This document shows, piece by piece, positions 21,631 through 32,454 of a DNA stretch of 48,364 bases. The stretch comes from Nymphaea colorata (taxonomy: Eukaryota > Streptophyta > Magnoliopsida > Nymphaeales > Nymphaeaceae). The DNA lies in the NCBI RefSeq assembly GCF_008831285.2, contig NW_022205267.1, forward strand, positions 1-48,364, given 5' to 3'. Below the pieces are notes generated by a model, which did no database searches, was not told the origin of the DNA, and saw nothing but the letters and a program-made list of their open reading frames with translations. Made by a program: the position numbers and the translations under genes. The stretch's first letter is position 1. Each line of letters begins with the position of its first letter.

Positions 21631-22162
21631 TCCTAGGCCAACTCAAGCGAAAGAACCCTCACAGCCCGACAATTAAGCCATTCCAAGAGTGCACTACTAT
21701 GTGTTTTCTGCAGCTGTACAAACAACTCAAATTGTGTTGCTTCCATTGGCTGCTTGGCAGATCCATGCCAAAGCAGTCCTTTCCAACAAGCATCTCTCAA
21801 TTGCCCGCAACTTGGCTTAATTGTCCACTTAACCGGTACAGTGAAACCTCCCTGGCTTGCTGTGACAATCATGGAGAACCTCTCCATGATACAGCATGGG
21901 CAAAATTTAAACAAGAACACTTGCAAAGTGATCTCGGGACATTCATCATCTTTTGGCTATGTGGGAACCCTTTATAGTCCAATGACCCTTCTTCATTGCC
22001 TACAACAAGCTCAACAGTCTGCACTCATCTATGGTCCTCATGGCCTTACATGTTGGCAGCTTCAATTACCACCAGAAAGGCATACGAGATTGAAGTGATG
22101 GTCAAAGCCCCGTTTGAGCATCCTTCATGTGTCTTTGCAACTCACTCTAGCCAAGGCAATCA

Positions 22163-22960
22163 CTAGTTACCAACTAGCATGAAGATGTTATTCGCAACCT
22201 CATGATATTGGCAGGCCTTCTTCCGTGGATTATGCAAGAAGACGTGCATCGTTAGGTCCTGGACAGCACGATACTTGGGACTTGGATGGTGAGAGGCCCA
22301 CTCATTGGGCCTTGAGAACAAGTACCATTTTAAAGGGAGTGGGTTGATGTCGTCCCCGCTTGACCTGCATCTGTCACTATGCCCTTTGTAATGACAAATC
22401 TTCAACTTCTCAAGGTCATCTGGAAGTTGCAAAGCCTCCAAAACACCACTTTGTTCCGAAGCACTAGTGACTTTGTCATCACCTTTGTGCCTGAAAGTGT
22501 AATTCCAAACTGATTAGACCAAGTTTCTCCTTAAGCAATTGTGCTTTTTCTGCATCGGTTGCTTTTAATGTTGCCCCCAAACCTTCTATTGACAACTTCC
22601 CTTTTAGTTTATTCAAGCTTCGTAGTTCTCTAATATTGCATCCCCTTGTGTTTGTGCTACATCACATACAAGAAACTCTTTTAAGGTCCATAAATTGCTA
22701 AGCTTGCCCAAGCCTTCAGCTATAAAACTCAAACACCAAGTACTTTCCAGCCTGAGATACATTAAGTTCCAGTGTTCAAACATTTCCTTGGGTCACTCAA
22801 TAATATTACTATTATTCAAATTCAACATCTCCAAGTTACAAAGTTTGCCAATTGAACTAGGCAACCGTCTAACTCTAGAATAGCTTAAGTCCAGATACTT
22901 TAAAAGTGCAAGATCTCCAATGGAATTTGGAAGGTCATGGATCCCACAGCCCTTCAATGA
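22163..22960 (-). other. LRR part of the NBS-LRR pseudogene
   Basis: Readable repeats are GIHDLPNSIGDLALLKYLDL, SYSRVRRLPSSIGKLCNLEM and LNLNNSNIIE; then a linker-type LRR (LKGKLSIEGLG, AEKAQLLKEKLGLISLEL); then LPDDLEKLKICHYKG. A stop interrupts after NNSNIIE and there are further frame changes. The order follows normal CC-NBS-LRR proteins, so the piece has not been rearranged. Confidence 0.75.
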
Positions 22961-23514
22961 CTACACCCTCAGCCACTTTACTTTGATAATGCATGCAATA
23001 TTAACCAAATGCCAATCAGCCAATAATGTCCGCAAACTTATTTGCTGCTCCTGAGGCACCATGCATGAGCAGTTCTGGATAGTCTATGCTGAGCAGAGAT
23101 AGATGTCGAGTGTGCTCAGTAGCAGAAGCATGACTATATTCCTCTCGACCTATATGTAAGTCAAGATCATGCAAAATATCATGTAGTTCCAGTTGCTTTT
23201 TTTTTCAGTTTCTTCAATAAACATCACTTTATCAAATCATTAATACATTGATTTGCAGTCAGTTTGGCATCAATCCCTTCGTTTTCCTCAATTAATCCAT
23301 GAGCCAACCATTGCATGACCAGTTCATCCCTTCCTATCACATAATCCTTTGGATAAATGCTGCAATATACAAAACAATTCCTCAAATAATGTGGCAAGTT
23401 ATCGTAGCTCAATATGAGACCAGGAACAATGTCACCACATCCAAAGGATGATGATGAGGCAGACATGTTCCATTCCAAAATCCCACTATCTGCAATGACC
23501 TCCCAATCCTCTTT

Positions 23515-23590
23515 TTCCATACTTCTTGACTATCTTATTTTCAATAACTTTTTGCAGGAGTTGTCTTGCCAATCCCGCCTTGACCTGTCA
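23515..23590 (-). other. Deletion junction in the NB-ARC domain
   Basis: GGIGKTTPAKSY runs within about 15 codons into MEKEDWEVI. In an intact gene these are separated by roughly 150 residues holding kinase-2, RNBS-B, RNBS-C and GLPL. All of these are absent, and the frame also shifts at the join. Confidence 0.75.
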
Positions 23591-24249
23591 TGGAGATAAT
23601 AGAAATACCTACATGTATATCCAGCGCACTACTCAGCGTAGCTCCATCAAACAAGAGCTTTTTGATTATGGCATTCTTATCACCCTCCCTGCCTATGGGT
23701 GGTTGTACACCACTAACAGGACCTTCACCACTCACTTTTGGTGTTGTTTTGATCATACCTAAATCCACCATTTCCCTATCATTATTTATTTCATCAAGCC
23801 TTTGGTTGATTTTCTTGATTTCATTACCAAGCTGGTAGGGAAAAGAAACATGTTCTTTAAAGCACGAGTATAGAGTATTCCAAGGCTTTCGTACCTTTCT
23901 ATTTAATGCCGAATCCTTCTCCCTTTTGCTAAGCCCAATGTCCTGGGCATCGTAAAAGGCATCCTTGAGCTCACTCTCGATCTTTGTCGCGGTCATTGCT
24001 GAAAAGGGGCTTGCTGTCTACCTCCTCGATCGCCTTCTGAAAGCGTTCCAGTTTCCTGAGATCATCTTTTGCATTCAAAATGACCTTCACCTTCTCTTCC
24101 AACAAAATGGTTACAGCCCCCAACAAATGAGAAGTAGCTGTTTCTGCAAGTGCATTGATTACTTTTGCCATCTCATCCGTTTCTTAGCAGATGGAAGAGC
24201 AGAGAAAGAGAAGCAATTCTTACCCAATGGGAGGGAAGACGCCAAATAA

Positions 24250-25080
24250 AGATCAAACTGAAAATGAGGAACCATTCAATTTCTGATCTCTGAAATAGGC
24301 AGAGGAAAATGGAGATGCTGACAACTCGAGCAACCCTCCCTGTGCTGACCCTTGCTTCAGAATTCGGGTTCTGGCTAATATTATTTGAGAATTAACGTAG
24401 AAAGCATGACTTATAAAAATTATATAAGCATATGTAGTTACTGAATTTATAACTAGGTGTGGTTGTGCACCTTTGAATCCAATGGAAAGTCCATATGGTC
24501 TAATCACAACAAACATAATTTTTGAAAAAAAAAAACGTGTTAAACGCGTGACAAATATATCAGTGTCTTATGGCTGGGCCGAGTACTCGACGGAACTCCG
24601 CACTGAATCTGATTGGCTTCCAATTTGGTCCCAAAAAACCAGTTTAGCTGATAACCTAACAGGTCGGTCTGAGTCGATTTGATGGGGTTCGGCTCGGTTT
24701 GGTATGTTATTTAATATAATTTTTATTTGAATAATAATAAATAATTTATTATTAAAAATATATTTTATATTAAAAAAATTAATTTACATTTAAAAACTAT
24801 TTTTTTTTATTTTAATCGAACAAATACGAATTTGAGTTCTGGATATGAATTTGGGTTTTGGTCTCGATCAGCCTAACATAAAATGGCAAAAAGATTGTTT
24901 CTTTGAGAAAACATGAAGCAAGAAAAAGCAAATCTCATCATAACTACCATAGAATCCAGACCTCCCATTATGTCCTGCAGCTCCAACCTGCAACCCATCC
25001 CTTCCTCTACATGGGCAACTAATTCTGGCCGCTCCCTTTGAGTACTCAGAGCTTATAGCCCAATTGCTTCTACCACACCT
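24250..25080. other. Intergenic region upstream of the NBS-LRR
   Basis: It holds the presumed 5' flank of the resistance gene near 24172-24300. A very AT-rich block at 24710-24820 sits between GGCTCGGTTTGG and TTAATCGAACAAATACG words, which looks like a worn MITE. No gene. Confidence 0.35.
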
Positions 25081-25085
25081 TCGTG

Positions 25086-25583
25086 CACTCAGACTTAGGA
25101 TCCCACATGCATGGATGCATGTGGTTTAAGAAGGGATGATTGTAACAATTCAAAAGTTTAATCTCATATGGAAGATTGTGAGAAACCTTAAAATGCTCCT
25201 AAAGGGAGTTGTTAAATGATTTGTTGTCCTGGTTCGTAGCTTTTTTCAAGCTGAAATCGAAATTGCTAGGAGGTGGGTTGTGATCTACAAGACTATAAAC
25301 CCAAGCATAGGAGTGGGTTGGGTCGTTATGGTGGTATCAGAGCACGGTTCAACATTCAGACTTAGGGTTCCACATAGACAGATGCATGTGCCTTAAAGGG
25401 GGTGTATTATAGTAAAGTTTAGTCTTGATTGTGAGATAATTTCAAGGGCTTATAAAAGAAGATGTTAAACGGTTGGTTGTCTTAGTTTATAACTTTTTTC
25501 AGCCTGAAACCAAAATTGTTAAGGAGTAGCTTTGCATTCGCTGGACTAGGAGTCCGAGCCCGATAGTGGGTCGAGTCCTTACA
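25086..25583 (+). mobile_element. TRIM retrotransposon in tandem LTR arrangement
   Basis: Two ~185-bp direct repeats (25141-25329 and 25403-25583) begin TGTAACAATTC / TGTATTATAG and share AAGTTTA, TTGTGAGA, TTGTTAAA/GTTAAACG, CTTTTTTCA and GGGTCG words. The second ends TTACA. Right after the first LTR comes TGGTATCAGAGC (25332-25343), an initiator-Met tRNA primer-binding site. Just before the second LTR is AAAGGGGG, a polypurine tract. The internal region is only ~73 bp with no coding capacity, which defines a TRIM. Before the first LTR lies another copy of the internal region (CAGACTTAGGATCCCACAT...), so the unit is internal-LTR-internal-LTR. Confidence 0.8.
25332..25343 (+). other. Primer-binding site of the TRIM
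   Basis: TGGTATCAGAGC is complementary to the 3' end of plant initiator methionine tRNA, which primes minus-strand DNA synthesis. Confidence 0.85.
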
Positions 25584-26066
25584 ATGACAAAAATGTGAAA
25601 GTACCATGCAGTGGTACATTTTTTAGAAAGCCTTTTGCTGAGTGAGAGGAATATGTCAGTGGCCTAGTGAGAGCTGAATCTACCAACAAGATCAAAGTTT
25701 GTGTCAAGCGTAGTTGGCAACCCGTGCATTCGGATGCCAACTGGGTTACCGAATTGCCTCAGTGACTTGTCCAAGTTATAATAAAATGCTTTTACTGTTG
25801 TTTTTGTGGTGTTTAAAGATTGAAATTTGAAAAATTATGTTCTTTTGGTGGTCGCTAAAATGAAAAAAATAAAAAACGAAAAAAATGTTTCTAAAAAATA
25901 GTAATACGAAAAACATCATAGGAAACCATTATTATGGATTCGATTTTCATTGGAGGATATAGAGTTTCTCATGCATCTCTCATCCTTCTCACCCTCTTTT
26001 TTCCTCTTATTCAGGTTTGGTCTCATTTTCGTTTGTTAGTTACTGTCCTTCTCACCATCCTCTCTC
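25584..26066. other. Intergenic region, no gene seen
   Basis: Short open frames without motifs. No repeat boundary was identified. Confidence 0.4.
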
Positions 26067-26098
26067 CCTCTCTCTCTCTCTCTATCTCTCTCTCTCTG
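26067..26098. repeat. (CT)n microsatellite
   Basis: CT repeats with one TA interruption. Confidence 0.95.
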
Positions 26099-26759
26099 CT
26101 TTATGGCTTCTCTAGAGGCCAGGATGCTGGATGATTTCTGTCGGACGACTATTAATGCTTCCCATTGGATCACTATAAGTGTTGTTATCTGATCACAAGA
26201 GAAAAAAGATGAATGAACAGCCAAACGAAACCCTTGCCTATGAGCTTCCTTTCGAGTTCTGACTAACAACAGAGCTTGAATCATTGCAAATGAGTGTTGT
26301 AAAAAAATGGGTATGAGTGACAGATTCGCTGTTTTTTTTTTTTTTTGTATCCAACCAAATTCGGGTGATTCAGAGCCGACTCAGCTATTCCAAGCAACCC
26401 GGGTGATTCAGACATGATTCTTTTGAAAATCAGATGTGTACCGATCAAACCTTGAACCATGACTCATTTCCTAGCGATTCAAGATGACTCAAGCGATTTC
26501 TGAGTTGGATCACCGAGTTTGCCAACCATGGTGTTAGGGAGTGTGGACAATATACCTTCAACTTCATTCCACATCTCATCTCCTTGACTCAGGAGCATGA
26601 CTCAGAATTAAATCCAACTAACCATCAAACTTGCCAGTACTTTCATTGGCAGTTATGTTATGCCCACAGCTCCTACCTCATTAACCCAAAAAGATAACAC
26701 CCATAGGAATCGAACTAATGGGCACGTTCTCATCGACAGGGAGTGGAAACACAAATTTT

Positions 26760-26885
26760 TCATGAGAAAGGCCAAATTATAGTTTCAAAATTTTAACACG
26801 GCCGAAATATGATTTTTCACAAATTTGTATAGGATAAATGATTAAAAAAAAAATTACACTTGAGTTGTTATAGCTCCACCCCTGC
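26760..26885. mobile_element. Dispersed MITE-like repeat, copy 1
   Basis: It shares GTTTCAAAATTTTA, AAATATGATTTTTCA, AAATTT.TATA and TAG.TCCACCCCT with 41405-41575. The GGGGCGGAGC-type end word suggests a hAT-related MITE common in plants. No target duplication was found. Confidence 0.5.
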
Positions 26886-27320
26886 TCATCGGCTTGCGAG
26901 CCTAACCGGAAATGCTATGTCCCACGGGACTATATTGCCTCTGGATCACATGCCATGGTGGGGACTCCTGAGATCAAACACAATCGGATAGGACCCACTT
27001 CAGACAATGACCAGGGACCTCATTCAAGCCATGTGCCCACGCTTTCGCAGTTGGCCGGCCGCAGTCTCTGATCATATCCTTGAGATTTATGGTTGCAAAC
27101 AGAGACAAGTTGCGAACAGATAAATACATTAGAAGATGACAAAAGCCTTGAACCAGATCAGACCTATTCACGCTGCCTGCTTGAATTCCCGCCGCAGAAA
27201 CAAATTTGAAAATTAGCCGCTAATTCATCTACAGAATGAAAAAACTCATCATTCTCTTCTTCAAAAGAATGATATGATATTTCCATGGTATAAATTTCTT
27301 TTCTTCAAAAATTGTGAAGC
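26886..27320. other. Intergenic region, no gene seen
   Basis: No recognisable reading frame or structured repeat. Confidence 0.4.
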
Positions 27321-27324
27321 CACT

Positions 27325-27668
27325 AATGGAGGGGGTGTTCGATGAAGGATGAATTGTGGAATTCTAACATTAAGATTCTCTAACAAAGAATTTTGATTCT
27401 TTTTTTGTAAGCCCATTCTTGAATCAAAAATTCTAGAATCGTGAATCTTATCTGAGGTGTAGAATTATGATTTTAGAATTTCTTTCATCTCCCTTTACAA
27501 CACATCATGATGGTTTTAGTTCATGTTTTATCAAATGCATCATTTTCAATTCTGAAATCAAAATTTCAGGCTAGCACAAAGGAAAGCTAGAACAGGAATT
27601 TTTGTTGTAATTCTATTTTTGAGGTGGAATTTTGTTCATAAAATCAAAATTCAAGGCTTTCAAACACT
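27325..27668. mobile_element. AT-rich MITE with GTGTTTGA-type ends
   Basis: The left end GGTGTTCGATGAAGGATGAAT and the reverse-complemented right end AGTGTTTGAAAGCCTTGAAT align as imperfect inverted repeats about 340 bp apart. The interior is made of AATTCTA/GAATTTTGATT words in both orientations, so it could fold back on itself. Ends of this kind fit PIF/Harbinger-like MITEs, but no 3-bp duplication is clear. Confidence 0.4.
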
Positions 27669-27831
27669 TTTGAGAGACATCCTCATCAACCGACATTGTA
27701 TGCATCACTGAACCAAAGGTCTGCCAAAGAAGCAAATTTGAAAATGCTTAAAATAAAATGCCATTTATTAGGCAGAGTTCTTTCACAATTCTTCTAGTTT
27801 TAGGCTCTTCAAATTCCCTAAACCAACAAGA

Positions 27832-27908
27832 ATGGGCAAGAAGAGTTCTGAAGCCAACAGTAATGTGATTCTTGCCATCTATTCAGAACTCAAGAGTACG
27901 CTTATCAG
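27832..27908 (+). other. Possible first exon of an unrecognised gene
   Basis: An ATG opens MGKKSSEANSNVILAIYSEL and six more residues, then CTTATCAG meets GTGAGA, a good plant splice donor. The composition is protein-like. No family was recognised and no following exon was found, so it may be a relic or chance. Confidence 0.22.
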
Positions 27909-27929
27909 GTGAGAATGCTTCAAAGATTT

Positions 27930-28800
27930 TACCCATTGAAGACAGTGATGCAGAGTCCAATGAAAGGGTTTCTTTTCTCATTAGCTAAAAAGAATTAATC
28001 TAAAGGATTGGATAGAAGATAAATGTTAGACTTTAATCATTTTCAAACTAATAGTTGTTTTGGAGTTGAATCTGCCGTCTCTCAGTTATAGAACTATGAG
28101 TATTTCTTATTGCTATGTGGTGAAATGACTCCTCGAGATTGAAGCTTAGAAGCGAAAAGTGGTAGGTAGGCCTCGGCGATAAACATTCAGAGACACCTGA
28201 CGGGTCTTAGATGAGCACCTAAGCACGGCCTAGACAAGGAAGAAACAGTAAATGAAAGAAAGAAAGACAAGAGGCAAGAAGAACAAGAAGGAAAGAGGGA
28301 AACAACAAAAGAAAAAGAAAGAAGAAAGGTAAAAGTAGAGGGGAAAAGGATTTAAAATAATTCTTTTCGTGACTATTAAGGGTTGAAGAAACATGCAACG
28401 CAGCTTGTTTTTCCCCTTCCAGAAAGTTGAAGGAAAACCAGACCTGAACCCTCTTGAGAGGATAGATTCTTTGGATGGCTTACAGACCTCTGGCTTTTAA
28501 GTTTACAGGTTCAGATTAGGCAGAAAAAAGCAGCACATGTAAACAGAATTATGACAGTCACACAAATCTCACTATGCCAACACATTTGGTTCTAAAGATC
28601 AAGAGTCTCCCAGCTTATTACCCGGTCATGTTAAGTCCCAATAAATTAAATATAAATATGACGTAAAGCATCACTCGGAGGTTGATATACACAAAGAAAG
28701 TCATATATGATTGAAATGTAAACAGATAGGAGTTTTATATACAATTATAATATTTTATTATGATTAATTATATTTTATATATTATTATATATTAAAAAAT
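27930..28800. other. Intergenic region with a purine-rich tract
   Basis: About 100 bases from 28248 to 28350 are almost entirely A and G on the plus strand. The rest shows no gene; an AT-rich block (28740-28815) precedes the GC-rich segment. Confidence 0.4.
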
Positions 28801-28819
28801 ATATTTATTTTTTAATTTA

Positions 28820-29930
28820 ATCGGGCATGGATCAGGCTTGGATTTTAGGTGTTGGACCGGCCGGAGTTCGACTCCTTATCGAGCCAGGCTGGGTCGATGC
28901 CCAGGCTTAGACGTAGAACCTGCGTAGCCTTGCATGAATGTGCCGGCTTGGGCTTGGAGCACATGGCTCTGTTGAGGGCCATCAACCACAGAGGGGTACC
29001 TTGAAGAGTGGGTGGCAGGGCAGCCAAGGCGAAGATAGGTTTTTGTAGTCGATGTCCAATGGTCTAGGGCTAGTCGTGAACAAGAGAGTAGCTTTCGCGA
29101 CCAGGCTGAGGCTGACGCTGCTAGATAGTGAGAAGGCTGAAGCAGCGGCAATGAAACAGGCCTGGCTTGCCTCAGTGTAATAGAATGTTAATTACTAATT
29201 TTTAAAATAAGTTTTACTTTTATATATGTAATATAGATATTTTAACTTTTGTTCACTAAAATTGAACTGTGCAGGGCTTAGGCTTAAGCCCAGGCACTGA
29301 TCAAATGCCAACCAGAGCCTGGCCGTGGATGGCTGGATGTCAGTCTTCGACAAGACAGCCTCTTGGCCGAGGCCCGAGCCTACCAGTAAGGGACGGGTGG
29401 TAGTGTGGCAAGTTGCTGGCCGCAGGTGGCTGCCAGTAGATGTCCTTAGCCATGACTGATGGTTGTTAGGCCTGGTGGCAGCTAAAGCAGGGTCCTAAAG
29501 GGAGGGTCTAGGGAGAAAGAGAGAGAGAGAGGGAGGAGGGGGGAGAAGTAGTGGCTGGTAAGCATAGGGCCAATGTTGGTGTTGTGTCAGACTACCAAGT
29601 TGTCTTGATATGGGTTCTAGTAGAAGGTCTTCCTCTGAAGGTCTTCCTTTGAAGACCAGGCTACTGGTACTGGCTTTGTGCGCTGGTGAGCAAGCATGGC
29701 TTGGGTGCAAACCGATGTACACTGTGGAGCAGCTTGCAATGGTCGGCCTTGAGGAAATAGACAAACTTTGACTGGCATTTTACAGAGAATGGTGGTAGAG
29801 TCCAACTTTGGTTCTGAAATATATGGTAGATCTTGGTGAAAGGATTCTGGGATAGAGAGAGAGAGAGATTGGCCAATGGACAGCGGTAAAGGCAGAACTT
29901 CCAAAGGATGTTTGTAGAGCCAATGTTGGC
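28820..29930. other. GC-rich composite segment between AT-rich blocks
   Basis: Two GC-rich stretches (about 28850-29165 and 29275-29900) are separated by an AT-rich block. They contain CCAGGCTGGG, GCCCAGGCTTAG and GGCCCGAGCCT words as in the segment at 30120-30960, suggesting worn hAT-type elements. Open frames on the minus strand are long only because of base composition. No protein family was recognised. Confidence 0.35.
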
Positions 29931-30269
29931 TTATGCTTTCTTTTTTTTTTTTTTTAATTTTTCTTTTGTATGCCAAGTGGTTAGCTAAGGGATTCTTTTA
30001 CAATTTTGTAAAAGTTGTTACTGAGGGTAGTTTGGTCATTTTTATGTGCACAATCTATAAAATTAATGTAGCGGATCATAAAGTTGATCTATTTGGAAGG
30101 AGGAAAGGCTGGCGGTAAGCCTTGGGCTGGGCAACCGCCTGGTACCCGGTACCCGGCCCGACTCGGGCCCGGGCCCTGAAGATTTGAGTTTCGGGGTTTT
30201 TTTTTTTGGGCTCAGCTCGGCCCGGTAATTAACTGGTCAGGGGCCCGAAAAACCCGACAATAAATTTAT

Positions 30270-30512
30270 TTATTTTTTTTCAAAAATAAACGGGCTTGGG
30301 AAGTTTCTTCTCTTCTTTTCGCTGTTTTGCCTAGGACTGAAGTGAGTCTTTGAGGTTGCCAACTTGCAGGAAGGGCGGGCGGAGAGCGGCCGCACCAGTG
30401 AGGAAGGGGCTCGCAGACTCACAGTCCTGGAGGAGGAGGCCTTGGGAAAAGGCAGCAGAGGTTGGTGGTGGGAAGTGGACGGCGGCGGCTGGCTTCCATT
30501 GCCCAGTTCCAT
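30270..30512 (-). pseudogene. Transit-peptide-like open frame, possible captured exon
   Basis: The 80-codon frame starts MELGNGSQPPPSTSHHQPLL and continues with a Ser/Arg/Pro-rich, almost acid-free stretch (SSSRTVSLRAPSSLVRPLSA), the composition of a chloroplast transit peptide. Upstream on the same strand is an AAACCCTAACCC telobox-like leader typical of plant housekeeping genes. The mature protein is not present: the frame runs into the repeat on the left. It is probably a gene fragment; I cannot name the gene. Confidence 0.3.
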
Positions 30513-30536
30513 ATCTGACTTTCTTCTGATCGGATT

Positions 30537-30572
30537 GGGGTTAGGGTTGGGAAGGGTTAGGGTTAGGGTTTT
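30537..30572. promoter_or_regulatory. Telobox-like AACCCTAA repeats
   Basis: GGTTAGGG occurs about four times in 36 bp. On the minus strand this is an AAACCCTAACCC-type telobox directly upstream of the 30512 start codon. It is too short and irregular to be a telomere. Confidence 0.5.
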
Positions 30573-30961
30573 CGAAACTTGCGGTTTAGTGGATTAAACC
30601 ACAATCCGTCCTACTGTTTCCTCTGGTGGTGCGGTGGGTCCTTCGATGATGAAGAGTGCTCACTGCTTCTTCATCTGACTTTCTCCACCTTTTATTTCTC
30701 ATAATTCTAGCAACCAAGAAAAGGGAGAAAGAACAAAGAAAAGGAAAGCAACACAGAGGGGAAGGGAGAGACCCTTCACAGCAGCAGCAAAATGGGGCTT
30801 AGCGACCCTTTACTGAAGCACGGAAAAGCTTGAAAGTCAGAAGGGGAGAGAGACCCTTCACGACAGCAGAAATCGAGCCAGGCTGGGCCTTGGGCATAAT
30901 CTCAAGCCCAAAGCCCGATACTTTATCGGCCCGGGTTTCGAGCTGGCCCGATAGCCTTAAC

Positions 30962-32380
30962 AATGAATTGCCGATAGTAGTTCACCAAGCCGAGAAATGA
31001 ACGCATTTCCTATACATTGGTTGGCAGTTTCCAATCCTGAATAGCCCTCACCTTTTCTATGTCCATCTGTAGCTGACCTTTTCCCACTATGTGGCCGAGA
31101 AAACTGATTTCTTGTTGGCCAAATAAGCACTTCTCACGTTTCACATAGAGTTCGTCTTCCCCTAGCACCTTGAACACTGTTCGTAGCTATCCCACGTGGT
31201 CTTCCATCGAGCTGCTGTACACCACAATATCGTCAAGACAGATCACCACGAACTTATCTAGGTACAGATAGAATATCTTGTTCATTAGAGTTGAAAAGGT
31301 TGCAAGAGCATTTGTCAATCCAAACGGCATTACTAAGAATTCAAAGGCACCGTAGGGAGTGACACATGTTGTCTTCAGCTCGTCACCATCAACAATCTGA
31401 ACTTGCCAATATCCCGATCGAAGATCTAACTTGGAAAATACTTGAGTTCCACAAAACTCATAAAAAAGTTTGGCAATCAAAGGTAAAGGGTACTTGTTCT
31501 TCACTGTTACCTTGTTCAATGTCCTGTTGTCTACACATATCCTTTTAGAGTCATCATGCTTTGCCTGAAATAACACTGGTGCACCAAAAGAAGCTTTGGA
31601 GGGTCTGATTATGCCTCCAGCTAACATTTTGTCCAACTGTCGCCGAAGTTCCTTCAATTCTACAGGGGCCATTTTGTAGGGTGCCATTGGTGGTGGTTTG
31701 GCACCAGGAATCAGTTCTATGGCATGATCCACTTCACGTCGAGGTGGCAGCCATCTAGGGAGCTCCGTAGGCATTGTCCCTGTGAATTTCCCTATGATAG
31801 GTGCAAGCACCTCTGGGACCAAACGAGGAGAGTCTATAGGCACTTCCCTACTTGCCACCAAGTACGTGTCTTCACCGTGCTTCAGACCTTCCTTCAATTG
31901 AAGAGCAGATATCATTGCAGCCTTGCCCTTGTCTTTCTTTACTGTTACTGTTGGCACCATGCAAGGAGACGTCTCATCCATAATGCTGATACTGGGCAAA
32001 TGCGGCATCGGGACCATCTTTGCTGCACTAAAGAGCTCCATGCCTAGAATCATCTGAAAATCATCCATCGGGACCACCGAGAAGTTGGATTTCTTTGACC
32101 AACTCTCAATCTTCACAACCGCATCCTGGACCACTCCGTTGATGGGTTTTGCCTCTGAGTTGACCGCCTTCATGTGTAACTCTTCCTTCTTAGGGGTGAG
32201 GCCCAATTTCCTTGCCTCCTCATCTGAGACAAAGTTGTTAGTGACACCCGTATCTACCATAGCCATGGTAGGCTTTCCATTTACCAGAACTTTTAGGTAC
32301 ATGAGTCCATTGAAAGGTGTCGCTGTCACCTTAGCTTTTTCTTTCCTTTTTAACGTGTTCAAAAGTTGAAGTTCACCCAT
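30962..32380 (-). pseudogene. Ty3/gypsy copy A: protease and reverse transcriptase
   Basis: On the minus strand a 397-codon frame starts at 32380. It holds an aspartic protease (MVDTG and NFV, residues ~40-50), then the RT core: [47 protein letters not shown] and CLDDIVVYS. The catalytic YxDD-type motif has Cys in place of the usual Tyr. After a stop near 31187 the frame resumes as ELYVKREKCLFGQQEISFLG and GLVNYYRQFI. It then ends abruptly at about 30960, before RNase H. The wording is that of plant chromovirus-type gypsy elements and is clearly the same family as copy C at 44-48 kb. Confidence 0.9.
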
Positions 32381-32454
32381 CTTTGGTCATTCTCTTTCTT
32401 CACCATGCACCACATTATCAGATTACCTTGAGGTACTTGCTTGATTTTCATTTG

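Larger units (their letters stand above)
21633..24171 (-). pseudogene. CC-NBS-LRR disease-resistance pseudogene
   Basis: The minus strand carries an ordered but broken intracellular immune receptor. From the ATG at 24169-24171: MAKVINALAETATSHLL...KLERFQKAIEEV, a coiled-coil (Rx-type) start; after a frameshift, ESELKDAFYDAQDIG; then GQGGIGKTT (P-loop). A deletion follows, then EKEDWEVI, LSYDNLPHYLRNCFVYCSIY and MQWLAHGLIE (ARC2), ELHDILHDL (MHD region), and LRRs including YLDLSYSRVRRLPSSIGKL, LKGKLSIEGLG and LEALQLPDDLEKLKI. Such proteins sense pathogen effectors and trigger cell death through nucleotide exchange. At least five frame changes or stops and the missing NB core make it inactive. 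The part below 22160 is assigned only by position. Confidence 0.85.
30125..30960. mobile_element. Candidate hAT-like element with captured first exon
   Basis: The left part is built from GGTACCCGGCCCGAC and CTCGGGCCCGGGCCC words. The right edge, reverse-complemented, gives TAAGGCTATCGGGCCAGCTCG and CCCGGGCCGATAAAG. Both ends are the kind of GGGC/CCCGG sequence found in plant hAT MITEs. Between them lies unrelated GC-rich, leader-like sequence. The right edge abuts the gypsy fragment at about 30960. No exact target duplication was found, so the limits are uncertain. Confidence 0.35.

Noticed and set aside
21754-22098. 114-codon plus-strand frame
   Set aside because: It runs antisense across the presumed 3' end of the NBS-LRR pseudogene and has no motif of its own.
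28845-29976. Several 60-119-codon minus-strand frames
   Set aside because: They are in GC-rich repeat-like sequence, overlap in different frames and show no protein family.
30537-30572. Interstitial telomere
   Set aside because: There are only about four irregular GGTTAGGG units; a telobox upstream of a start codon explains it better.
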